The notes beneath the pieces were generated by a model. That model was not told the DNA's origin. It worked only from the letters and a program-made list of their open reading frames with translations, and made no database searches. DNA of 64,000 nucleotides, from the NCBI GenBank assembly GCA_030690365.1, contig JAUYGX010000010.1, positions 49,759-113,758 on the forward strand, in the 5' to 3' direction. The position numbers and the translations under genes are program-made. Shown one piece after another: positions 55,701 through 63,880 of this stretch; the first letter of the stretch is position 1; every line of letters begins with the position of its first letter. The DNA comes from Bacteroidales bacterium (GTDB lineage: Bacteria; Bacteroidota; Bacteroidia; Bacteroidales; F082).

Positions 55701-56276
55701 TTAAGAAATAGAAATTTCTTTTCTCACGCGACTCAATGATTCAGGGGCAATCCCAAGAAAACTTGCTATTTGATGTTGGGGAACTCTTTGCACTATTTTC
55801 TTGTCATAATTTTTTATAAAATCTAAATATTTTTGTTTTGCTGTTTTTGTTTGCATTGTAAACGTTCTATCAAGAATACACAGGTAGTTTTTTTCGGCTA
55901 TGATTCGTCCGAGTTTTTCAAATTTTGAAGATTCTTTGTATAATTCAGTCAGAGCTTGATATGATAATTCATAAACAACACTGTCTTCAATTGTTTCTAA
56001 AATTTCAAAAGAAGGCGTTTGACTAATAAAACTTGAAAAAATTGAGATGAATTGTCTATCACAGGCGAAATAGGTATTAATCTCCTTTCCGTCAAGTAAA
56101 TGATAAGTTCTTAACAAGCCTGTCTCAATGAAGTATAAATTTTGTGCCATACTACCTTCTCTAACTATTAACGTCCTGGCTTTAAATTCTTTCCTGATGA
56201 GTTTGTCATAGAAACTTTCCCATTCACTTTCTGTTAAACAAATTAATTCTTCTAATATTTTATGTAGTTCTTTCAT
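55701..56276 (-). CDS. CRP/FNR-family transcriptional regulator (4)
   Basis: A 191-residue regulator with the same plan: LIVREGSMAQNLYFIETGLLR in the beta-roll, a central helix, and winged helix HQIASFLGIAPESLSRVRKEI. It precedes the propeller lipoprotein gene on the same strand. Together with regulators 1 and 2 it shows the C-terminal [YHQ]-x-IAS-[FY]-[LV]-G-[IV]-x-P-x-[SH]-LSR-[ILV]-R signature. Confidence 0.88.
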   Translation of the reverse strand: MKELHKILEELICLTESEWESFYDKLIRKEFKARTLIVREGSMAQNLYFIETGLLRTYHLLDGKEINTYFACDRQFISIFSSFISQTPSFEILETIEDSVVYELSYQALTELYKESSKFEKLGRIIAEKNYLCILDRTFTMQTKTAKQKYLDFIKNYDKKIVQRVPQHQIASFLGIAPESLSRVRKEISIS

Positions 56277-56324
56277 TTTTACTCAATTGTGGCTATGCCT
56301 CTTATACAGCCTTTATCGTTAAAT

Positions 56325-56435
56325 GATTTGATTTTTAGAGTCATTATTTTGGGTTTGCTGGCGGCTTATGGAGATGGAAATAGAAAGCCCGGTTTTTTTG
56401 GGCTTAACTGGGGCTCAAATTCTATTGTGTTAGGC
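56325..56435. repeat. Dispersed ~110-bp repeat, copy A
   Basis: About 80% identical by eye to 60431-60540 (copy B). Shared blocks include GTTTGATTTTTA-type start, TTATGGAGATGG, CCCGGTTTTT and CTATTGTGTT. It ends 6 bp past the stop of the minus-strand 552-residue gene. In that orientation it shows GCCTAAC and GTTAAGC heptamers, compatible with integron attC cores, but these are only 20 bp apart, too close for a normal attC. Confidence 0.7.
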
Positions 56436-56441
56436 ACAGGC

Positions 56442-58100
56442 TTATTCATTAATTTTAACTTTGATAAAAACATCCTCTTTTTTCTTCTTATATACTTCAA
56501 ATATAATTTCATTATTTGATATAGGTAATAATCTCTCAGGCTCAAACTGAAATGTCTCCATTCCATTTATATCACTAGTGTTTAATAAGGACAGTTTCAA
56601 AATTTCCCCGGTAATGTCATTAACTTTATATGCTGTTATATATCCTCCTTCGCCATCAACGTGTTTATATGGATAACTATCGGGTGAAAGGGTTAAGTTT
56701 TTAATGTTATCTAAAAAGAAAAGAAAATGTGAGTTTTCTATTGTAAAATGCTTAAACGACATACCTCCTTTAATATCCTTTATGCCGTGTTGTCGCTTTG
56801 GTAATTTTTTAATCCATACTAATTCTCCTATAGAATTTATTTTGCTTATTATCATATAATTATAGTAATAATTGGTTGTACTATAATTTGAAGTTGAAGT
56901 TCCAGGAATATGATCAGGTGTTGAAATATAGCTCTGCTCGCCTATAATAATAAGTGATCCATCATGGGCTACAATAAGTTTCTTGACGAATAAGTTTTGT
57001 AATTCTGGTTTGCGTTCTCCTTTTTCTTCTATTTTGCTATTCTTCTTTTTTATAGATTTCTGTGCATAATCGCTAATAATCTCTGGAGGAAAGTCGAATG
57101 AATTTTTTTGAGATATTTTTCCTGATTTATCAAAAATGGTAATGAATTGACCAGCTACATTTACCGGATTATCGGCATAACTATAATATCCAGTGCATAT
57201 CATCTCATCATCTTTCCCTTGATTAATAAAAACTGTATTTAGAAATTTATTTTCAATTAAAATAGGAAATTTTTCAACATCATTCGTACTTGAGTTTATC
57301 CTAATCAATTCAATATGATAGTTAGGAATTTCGTTATTTAACTCCGTTTTTGATCCTTTGCCATCAATTACAGCAGCAACAACATACGCATTGCCATAGC
57401 TATCTATCGAGAAATCAATGGTTGTCATCTTTTTTTCCGGATAAGGCATACAGATATCTTTCGACCAAAGTTCTTTTAGCTTATTATCAAATACATGAAA
57501 ACCTAAGACATCAAAATCTTTGTCTTTATCAGATACTTTCGGATCCCGACGATAATTAATAAGTACTCTGGAATGATCTCTATTAAAATAAAACCCATAT
57601 GTGCTAAATGGATTATTTGTTACATCAACAAAACTTTGTTTTGCACTACTGAATGAAATTGAAAACAAGTCTTTAACAACAAAATTCGGCTCAATGAATA
57701 ATATTGCCTCACTTTTGAAACAAGCCTTTTCGAAATTTATCTCCCTACAATATAGAGGATAACTATTTGTTTTATAATTCCAAATAGAATAGAAAATGAA
57801 ATACCTGTCATCAATGATACCAACATATTCGACACTATACCTCTTAGGAAAGTCATCGTAAAAATTAGTAGATATTGTATTTAGTTTTGTAGTGTTTATC
57901 TTTTGAATTACTATGTTTTGCCTATTAAGTTTTATAGTTAAGACTTCGTTATTTTTGTAGAAGTAGTAATTTTCGATCGTATTGATGAATGGATGAGGTT
58001 CACCAACTTCATATTCAAAATTTGATTCGGATTTAATCTGAGAGAAACCAATGATCGGAATATTAATAAGTATTAGTAAAAATAGATGTTGCGTTTTCAT
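56442..58100 (-). CDS. Secreted protein of unknown function, propeller-like
   Basis: A 552-residue protein with a signal peptide ending IIGFSQ. The mature part is a series of beta-rich repeats in which hydrophobic strands alternate with polar turns (DFSIDSYGNAYVVAAVID, KLIVAHDGSLIIIGEQ, GELVWIKKLPKRQHG), suggesting a beta-propeller. No catalytic motif or sorting domain seen. It is AT-richer than the core genes and is followed directly by repeat copy A, which suggests acquisition as a unit. Confidence 0.65.
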   Translation of the reverse strand: MKTQHLFLLILINIPIIGFSQIKSESNFEYEVGEPHPFINTIENYYFYKNNEVLTIKLNRQNIVIQKINTTKLNTISTNFYDDFPKRYSVEYVGIIDDRYFIFYSIWNYKTNSYPLYCREINFEKACFKSEAILFIEPNFVVKDLFSISFSSAKQSFVDVTNNPFSTYGFYFNRDHSRVLINYRRDPKVSDKDKDFDVLGFHVFDNKLKELWSKDICMPYPEKKMTTIDFSIDSYGNAYVVAAVIDGKGSKTELNNEIPNYHIELIRINSSTNDVEKFPILIENKFLNTVFINQGKDDEMICTGYYSYADNPVNVAGQFITIFDKSGKISQKNSFDFPPEIISDYAQKSIKKKNSKIEEKGERKPELQNLFVKKLIVAHDGSLIIIGEQSYISTPDHIPGTSTSNYSTTNYYYNYMIISKINSIGELVWIKKLPKRQHGIKDIKGGMSFKHFTIENSHFLFFLDNIKNLTLSPDSYPYKHVDGEGGYITAYKVNDITGEILKLSLLNTSDINGMETFQFEPERLLPISNNEIIFEVYKKKKEDVFIKVKINE

Positions 58101-58203
58101 GTATTCAATAATTTGTAATTAATTATGTTTCTGATAGTCATTCTTTTTCATTGACGCTAAGGTAGTTTTGTAACCTGCATTTTTCAGGACGATACAATTA
58201 CAG

Positions 58204-58413
58204 TTATATTTCGTTTTCGGTTACTCTATAATTCAAAGTATCACCAACTTCTTCTAAATTAATTTTGATCGTTTGAGAGGTATTTCTTTGTATACCCTTT
58301 TCGATTTTTTTCACAACCTGATTCTTATTAAACCTGTTTACATATGGACCAATGTGTTGTCCTTGTAAGAACATTGGAAAAAACAGGGTCAAAAAAACAA
58401 TTATTTTCATCAT
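58204..58413 (-). CDS. Small secreted protein, 69 residues
   Basis: A signal peptide (MKIIVFLTLFFPMFLQGQ) followed by about 50 residues, HIGPYVNRFNKNQVVKKIEKG to YRVTENEI. Start at either ATG of the MMKII pair (58413 or 58410); the longer frame upstream reads through the palindromic element at 58441-58569. No family recognised. It lies 100 bp upstream of the 552-residue secreted protein on the same strand and may be co-transcribed. Confidence 0.5.
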   Translation of the reverse strand: MMKIIVFLTLFFPMFLQGQHIGPYVNRFNKNQVVKKIEKGIQRNTSQTIKINLEEVGDTLNYRVTENEI

Positions 58414-58440
58414 TAATATGTGTTTGCTTATAATGGTTTG

Positions 58441-58569
58441 CAATATGCGTAGGCCGGGTTTTAGAACCACCAACCTGTTAAATCGTTACAATTTTGAGTA
58501 AACCTGCCCATCCGGAAGGCGGGTGTACAAAAGTTTAAATTAACTACATCGCCCGGCTTACGTATATTG
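58441..58569. repeat. 129-bp element with 18-bp terminal inverted repeats
   Basis: CAATATGCGTAGGCCGGG at 58441-58458 is repeated inverted at 58552-58569 with 16 of 18 matches. An inner stem, CTGCC / GGCGG, lies near 58504-58521. A 63-codon minus-strand frame (58461-58652) crosses the right end, but its composition is that of the repeat and I do not call it a gene. Confidence 0.65.
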
Positions 58570-58636
58570 TTTGTTGGGTGCTTATGTTCTTTTTTCTCTG
58601 ACATTTTTCTATCAAATGTGTGGTTTGATTTCATTT

Positions 58637-59674
58637 CTAAATTATTTTCCAATGGCCTGTTTTATCGCTTCCGATGCGTTCTATTTTTCCGCTTTCTTTA
58701 AGTTCTTTTATTCTCCGTTTTACTGTACTCAGGCTTATCTTTAATCTTTCGCTAATTTCAGTTGCTATTATCTTGTTATTTTGCTTTATCAAATAAAATA
58801 CAGTATCATTTTGAGTATCATTTTCAATTTTTACAGTGTCATATTGCGTTTTTTCAGTGTCAATGTATTGAACGTGCAATTCCCGATTTATCAGCGTATG
58901 GTTTTCACCAAGCAATAAATCAGAAAGAAAGTGTATGAGGTATATTTCCGTTTTGTGAATGCCTTTGGATAAATCCTGATAGTTGGCTCGCACAAGTGCA
59001 TTTCTGAAATACCATGAATGTTCCGCAAATAAGTCGTTATTTACCTCTTTAAAACCAAGTTTTCGAAGATATTTTATCAAAAAAATTGCCGTTGTCCGTG
59101 TGTTGCCCTCGCCAAAAAGGTGAATCTGCCACAAGTCGTTAATAAAATGTGCAATGTGGTCTATAATTTCTTGTTGGGTTAAACCTTTGTAACTAAATTT
59201 TTTTTCTTGTTCAAAATCATACTCCAAAGTAGCTTTCAAACTCCCGGCACTTGCATATAGAACCGTTTCTCCATTTAAAACCCATTCTTGTTTGGTGATG
59301 TTATAATCACGGATTTTGCCTGCATGGCTGAAAACACCTTGAAACAACCTGCGATGAATGGTAAGATATTCGGCTGGTGAAAACGTAAAAGTTTGTTCGC
59401 CTAATATTTCAGCAATCTGTGCAGAAACTTTATCAGCTTCTTCGGTACGGTTTTCGGAGTCTTTTTCAGGATTCTGCTTGTAATAACTGTCTATTAACTG
59501 TTTTACCTCATCGATGGAAATATCGCCTTCAATGTTCTGTTTGGCAGTTGCTATCAAATAGTCAGATGGTTTTAACCCATCAACTTGTTGCAATCCGATA
59601 GCGGTTTTCCAAACTTTTGCTTTTTCAGCTTTGTTTGGTTCTCCTTGCCGTAAATATTCTTCAAAATTATCCAT
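58637..59674 (-). CDS. Fic-domain protein with N-terminal antitoxin-like segment and winged helix
   Basis: A 345-residue protein. The Fic core has HLFGEGNTRT, matching HxFx[DE]GNxR, so the AMP-transferase site looks intact. Upstream, TAKQNIEGDISIDEVKQL (about residues 44-61) resembles the inhibitory VbhA-like helix with its blocking glutamate, making this a self-inhibited form. The last ~60 residues form a winged helix (IATEISERLKISLSTVKRRI). Fic enzymes AMPylate Tyr, Ser or Thr on targets; the target is unknown. The gene stands alone between palindromic spacers. Confidence 0.88.
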   Translation of the reverse strand: MDNFEEYLRQGEPNKAEKAKVWKTAIGLQQVDGLKPSDYLIATAKQNIEGDISIDEVKQLIDSYYKQNPEKDSENRTEEADKVSAQIAEILGEQTFTFSPAEYLTIHRRLFQGVFSHAGKIRDYNITKQEWVLNGETVLYASAGSLKATLEYDFEQEKKFSYKGLTQQEIIDHIAHFINDLWQIHLFGEGNTRTTAIFLIKYLRKLGFKEVNNDLFAEHSWYFRNALVRANYQDLSKGIHKTEIYLIHFLSDLLLGENHTLINRELHVQYIDTEKTQYDTVKIENDTQNDTVFYLIKQNNKIIATEISERLKISLSTVKRRIKELKESGKIERIGSDKTGHWKII

Positions 59675-59895
59675 TTTCAGATTTTGTCTTAAGCCTTTAC
59701 TTTTAAAATCGTAAATTTACATCATTATTGTCAACTTTCAAGGTAGCACTGACTTACACTTGCAAACACGTTTGACAATATGACCGGTAGGGGATTGCGG
59801 GCGATTTCCTGTCACGTTGCACAAATCCAGATTACGACCGGGGGAAACGGGCTACTCCTAAGATGGTCTGATTTATTACGGGCTGTGCATTATTT

Positions 59896-60201
59896 TCAGA
59901 TATCAACACTTAAGCTTAAATGTCTTCCAAATCCTTCACGGATAATTCTCATAAGTGTCGAAAGCCGAATGTCGCTGGCATCATTCTCAATTCGGGAAAT
60001 ATATGTCTTTGTTGTTCCACACCTTTCTGCCAATTGTTCTTGTGTCATTCCGTGCTCTTTTCTCAGTTCCCGGAGCATGACACCTAGTTTGAATGCTTCA
60101 AAACCTTCTTCATACTTTTCTCGTGTTTCAGTTCCACGTTCTCCATATTCAGAATCCAGATGATCAGCAAATGATGTCAGATTTTTATTTTTCTTTTTCA
60201 T
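59896..60201 (-). CDS. higA: XRE-family antitoxin (HigA-like)
   Basis: A 101-residue protein with a helix-turn-helix, LGVMLRELRKEHGMTQEQLAERCGTT, KTYISRIENDASDIRLSTLM, and a short C-terminal tail ending LSLSVDI. The N-terminal arm (residues 1-45) is typical of toxin-linked antitoxins that follow a RelE/HigB toxin. Start at the ATG at 60201, inside the last codons of a shortened toxin gene. The antitoxin seems intact while its toxin does not. Confidence 0.85.
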   Translation of the reverse strand: MKKKNKNLTSFADHLDSEYGERGTETREKYEEGFEAFKLGVMLRELRKEHGMTQEQLAERCGTTKTYISRIENDASDIRLSTLMRIIREGFGRHLSLSVDI

Positions 60202-60349
60202 CGAAGTATTTTTCAGGAACACGTTCTATCTCCGAAATAAGTTGTAACGTCCAGTTGAACTTCTTTTTAACATCTTGATTTAAAGTTGCGTAAAAGTCAA
60301 GATAGTAGTTCTTATAGTAGAATATGTTTCTGACAAATTTTTCTTTCAC
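60185..60349 (-). pseudogene. Cut-down RelE/HigB-type toxin
   Basis: A 54-codon frame starting with GTG at 60349 (or 60352): FYYKNYYLDFYATLNQDVKK and FNWTLQLISEIERVPEKYF match the first half of Bacteroidota HigB-like toxins (usually about 110 residues). It then ends YFDEKEK, overlapping the antitoxin start by 17 bp, as toxin C-termini in such pairs often do. The middle half, with the RNase core strands, is absent. An in-frame deletion joining the two YF-containing sites is inferred. Confidence 0.7.
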
Positions 60350-60430
60350 CACGCAAAGTTAGCTATTTAGTGAACATTAAAAAAATGTTTTAATAAATTT
60401 TCTTTATGGCATTTTTTTTAATAGTGTGAA

Positions 60431-60540
60431 GGTTTGATTTTTAAAGTTATCAGTTTAGGTTTGGTGGAGCGTTATGGAGATGGAAAATAGGAATCCCGGT
60501 TTTTATGCTCAACTGAGGTTTATATCCTATTGTGTTTAGC
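60431..60540. repeat. Dispersed ~110-bp repeat, copy B
   Basis: The counterpart of copy A (56325-56435). It ends 6 bp beyond the stop codon of the 264-residue gene. The distance from its TGTGTT block to the stop triplet is 16 bp, the same as in copy A, although the two genes are unrelated. Confidence 0.7.
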
Positions 60541-60546
60541 GTTAGT

Positions 60547-61341
60547 TTATTTTAATAATCTTACTATTTCCGATATTAAAACATCCAAATCATTCTTGTA
60601 ATTTATTTGTGTCTTGTTTGGCAAAACTTCTTTTTGTCGTATTTGTAGGTGAAGAGCAGTATCAGCTATTTTTCGTGATGAATTTTCAAGGTTTAATAAT
60701 GACTCTTTAATACTTTTAGGACTAGAATTTGCAACTTCAATAAACTTTTTCTTTACAAAAATTGGTGGGATGTGATCTAAAATTGCTCTAACAAGCATAA
60801 TTGTAGAATAATCACAATTGTTTTTTGCAACAATATTTAATTCCTCACAATACCTTATTAGTCTTGTCAAATCAAAGTTTTTTGATGAAATAATTTTCAA
60901 CTCATCTAATCTTGATATATCAATATAATTATTCTCAGTTGTGTTTTTTATGCTTTCATTTGAAAAAATCTCTGTAACGCCAAATAATTTTTTTATCTCT
61001 GTTTCCACTTTTAAGTTTTGGTCTATACTTTCGAGGATTAAGATGATTAAAACACTTTTTTCTTCGTAGTCTAAATTTAGAGCAATCGTATTATCTGATT
61101 TATTTATTTGAAAAAGAAATATAACCTTTTTAATCTTATTTTGTTCTTGCTCATAGTAATCAATAAATTCAGCTATTGTATCAAGTTCAATATTCTCTGC
61201 TTCTTTTACAATATGGATATTAACTGTGTTTGTAGGAATATTATACTTTGCAATTTCCTCTAATTTAGGAACAAGATTAATTAAATTTATACCTTGTGAG
61301 AGACAATATTTATTTTTTATAAGAGGGATTGATTTTTTCAT
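60547..61341 (-). CDS. Hypothetical protein of a possible defence-linked family
   Basis: A 264-residue soluble protein. The C-terminal ~110 residues (FDLTRLIRYCEELN, VRAILDHIPPIFVKK, NSSRKIADTALHLQIR, NDLDVLISEIVRLLK) form a helical domain that I associate from memory with uncharacterised proteins in bacterial defence islands. The N-terminal 150 residues are beta/alpha with no motif. It sits between a toxin-antitoxin remnant and a restriction-type methyltransferase. Strongly AT-rich compared with the core genes. Function unknown. Confidence 0.6.
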   Translation of the reverse strand: MKKSIPLIKNKYCLSQGINLINLVPKLEEIAKYNIPTNTVNIHIVKEAENIELDTIAEFIDYYEQEQNKIKKVIFLFQINKSDNTIALNLDYEEKSVLIILILESIDQNLKVETEIKKLFGVTEIFSNESIKNTTENNYIDISRLDELKIISSKNFDLTRLIRYCEELNIVAKNNCDYSTIMLVRAILDHIPPIFVKKKFIEVANSSPKSIKESLLNLENSSRKIADTALHLQIRQKEVLPNKTQINYKNDLDVLISEIVRLLK

Positions 61342-61747
61342 AACTAATCATTTATTGAATCAACTATAATTGGTGTTGTATACTTTTCTTTCTGTTCTAA
61401 TGCCGATGGCAGCAGCGGTCTTTAAATTTTTCCATAGCATGCAGCGTATATTTTGCAGCGGACTTTCAATGACAAATCTTTCTATTCATGTCGATTTATA
61501 TTTGGGACTAAAATGTTCATACTCAGACCTAACCTTGTTATAAAATATTCGCATTATTACCTCTTGGTGTTTTTTCGTCAATCATTTTTTTGCAATTTGC
61601 TATACTTTTTCAATTTACCGTGCGCTGGGCAGGCAAGCTCTTTTTGGCAAGCTTTGGTCTTTGCGTTGGCTTATGTGGCTTGCCAATGTGTATGACTGCG
61701 AAGCATTAGCGTCTTGTTATTTAAATCCATTTTCATTTCTAAAATTC
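61342..61747. other. 406-bp spacer with an inverted repeat
   Basis: No gene is supported here. It contains a perfect 9-bp inverted repeat, TTGGCAAGC (61644-61652) / GCTTGCCAA (61678-61686), with a third GGCAAGC at 61632-61638, in a GC-richer patch (61620-61720). The surroundings are AT-rich with stops in all frames. Confidence 0.5.
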
Positions 61748-63880
61748 TTATGCCATTTGTTTAATCATGCTTTCGATAAAACTAATTTCTTCCTTGGTTA
61801 AACGATACTTTTTATAAAGTTGCTTGTCAATTTCCTCGATTGACTTACTCCAATCAATATCTGATTTTAAGGTGAAGTTTTGAATTGGTACAAATTGATA
61901 TGTTTTAGATGTTCCATGTTGACTTATTTTTGCTAAACTATGCATGAACCTTGCAAACCTTGTTCTAAGATAATTTGAAAGGTTTTTGCTTGATATTTTA
62001 TTTAAGAGTAATTCAGCTCCAACAACTAAATATGTTTCCGTGCAAATTGTGCCAGGTTCACCGACCAATGAATTTTGGTTATCGTCATTTAACTCAGTAC
62101 CAATATTATTAGATTCTGGTACATAAACTTTCCAAACGTCAATCCAATCTTTATGTGAAACAACATCTGATTTATTTACATATCCTATTGCATTCGCTCT
62201 ACCATAGCAGGTTATTGGGTCTTTAAGACCCTTCGAGCTATTCCTAAACCTTTTGTCTCTAATAAAGTATGTCCTAAAGCCGAAAGCTTTTGCAGCAGAT
62301 ACATGAGTCTCTAGACTTTCAAATTTTGGACTCTTGCTCAATTTTTCGATGATTGAAACTCCAATGCTATGACGGATTAAGATGTCTGTATTTTGCGTTT
62401 TTAAGCTTCGGCTTTTTATACTTGGAGTTAAATCATCTTTATAAGTATGGACTTTTGTTAAATCATTTCTGTTATCATAATCTTTTTCCCATAAGAAATA
62501 ACAAATTCCACCTCTAAGATTTATGTTTTGAAAAATCAATTCAGGTTTTAGGAAATCGTGTAATTCTGATATGTGGCTGTCATTTAACATCTCATCTCTA
62601 AACTCGTCCAATCCTCTCCCTCCAGCATACCATCTAGTCGGCATAATTAAAGATATATAATCAGGATTATGTTTTCTAGCTATTTTCACAAAATGATTGT
62701 AAATGGGTAACGCTGTATTACTATTTGCACCACCTTCTTTTTGTTGATATGGTGGATTCCCTACTATTACATTAAACTTCATTTTCTTTTTATTAATTTT
62801 AATTGTGTCGTCTTTGATTAAGTTGGTTTCTTTTATTAAGTCGTAAGATGTGTAATTTTCCTCTATAAGATTTATGTTTAACTCAAGTAGCGTGTATACT
62901 TTTCTTGTAAACTCATAAGCTATTTTGGATGTCGGAATAGAGTAAAATTTGTTGGCAACATCCTTACCATACTTTTTGTAAACAGCATAAACAAACTCAC
63001 CTTGTTTAGCAGCAATATCTAAAAGCATTGTAGATTTATCAATTGCATCAGCTGGTAATGCGTTAATAATTTTAGTAGTTACAACTTCAGGTGTTACAAT
63101 TTCAGAATCTGACAAGCGGCTAAACTTTTTCATAGCATTACTTGCCCTCTCAATTGGAGTTATTGTTAAATCATTTGCTAATGAATTTATGTTTTGAATT
63201 TTATAATCAAGTTCACTTAATATAAATGGGTTAATGTGCTTTTGAAATAATTCAAGAATAACATTATCAATATTTAAATTTGATGCAATTCGTAAATTAT
63301 TTGCATTGCCCTTAATCTGACTAATAACCTCTTGCAGTGACTTAACTCTTGAATCAGTTAAAAATGCAAAGAATAGAATTCTTGCATAAAACATTGCAAA
63401 TTGACCTTTATAATCTATTTCAGAATCATCCTCAGTTGCTTTGGACTTCTTTGTACTTTCATCCGTTTCTCCACCTGTTTCAGTACCTTCTTCAATATCT
63501 AACTCATCACCTTCGCCCAATGAGGGTTTAATTTCAATACCTTGTCGTGAACCAATTTGTCCTTGTTTTTCAATTTCCGCTTTGATTTCTTCTATATCTA
63601 ACAATGAATAATCAATTGATATAGTTGTGGCTTCATCAAACACACTTCTACTACTTGAATATTTTCTAATAGCATCAAGAATATCGGATGGTTGTATTTG
63701 TACAATTTTATTTTTATTCAGAACAACAATAGGAGATATTTCAAGTTCTCTTCTGATTCTATCTTCTAATTTGCTATTCCCATTGGATTCAGTGTTTACA
63801 TTATAAATCTGAGATTTATGTTCCTGCATTTGGAACATTCTGTTTGGGTTAAAGTCAACCAACAAAGTTTGTGGCTTCAT
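61748..63880 (-). CDS. Eco57I-like adenine-specific DNA methyltransferase, probably part of a larger enzyme
   Basis: A 710-residue protein. The catalytic motif IV is NPPYQQ in FNVIVGNPPYQQKEGG near residue 375; motif I is weak (LLDIAAKQGEF near 286). Residues ~480-690 look like a target-recognition domain. The first ~150 residues (DFNPNRMFQMQEHK, an acidic Glu/Gly/Thr linker) look like the joint between a helicase and methylase in fused type IIG/III restriction enzymes, so an upstream helicase part is expected. The in-frame codon at 63902-63904 is TAG, so the present ORF is separated from it. It would methylate adenine at an unknown site. Confidence 0.78.
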   Translation of the reverse strand: MKPQTLLVDFNPNRMFQMQEHKSQIYNVNTESNGNSKLEDRIRRELEISPIVVLNKNKIVQIQPSDILDAIRKYSSSRSVFDEATTISIDYSLLDIEEIKAEIEKQGQIGSRQGIEIKPSLGEGDELDIEEGTETGGETDESTKKSKATEDDSEIDYKGQFAMFYARILFFAFLTDSRVKSLQEVISQIKGNANNLRIASNLNIDNVILELFQKHINPFILSELDYKIQNINSLANDLTITPIERASNAMKKFSRLSDSEIVTPEVVTTKIINALPADAIDKSTMLLDIAAKQGEFVYAVYKKYGKDVANKFYSIPTSKIAYEFTRKVYTLLELNINLIEENYTSYDLIKETNLIKDDTIKINKKKMKFNVIVGNPPYQQKEGGANSNTALPIYNHFVKIARKHNPDYISLIMPTRWYAGGRGLDEFRDEMLNDSHISELHDFLKPELIFQNINLRGGICYFLWEKDYDNRNDLTKVHTYKDDLTPSIKSRSLKTQNTDILIRHSIGVSIIEKLSKSPKFESLETHVSAAKAFGFRTYFIRDKRFRNSSKGLKDPITCYGRANAIGYVNKSDVVSHKDWIDVWKVYVPESNNIGTELNDDNQNSLVGEPGTICTETYLVVGAELLLNKISSKNLSNYLRTRFARFMHSLAKISQHGTSKTYQFVPIQNFTLKSDIDWSKSIEEIDKQLYKKYRLTKEEISFIESMIKQMA

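Noticed and set aside
56289..56519. 76-codon plus-strand frame
   Set aside because: It is read from repeat copy A plus the antisense of the 552-residue gene end.
58461..58652. 63-codon minus-strand frame after Fic that could look like a small peptide precursor
   Set aside because: It overlaps the end of the Fic gene and most of it is the repeat element with inverted ends; no signal or cleavage motif.
56325..60540. Calling a chromosomal integron
   Set aside because: Only two related copies, core heptamers too close together, and no integrase seen; kept only as a cassette-like observation.
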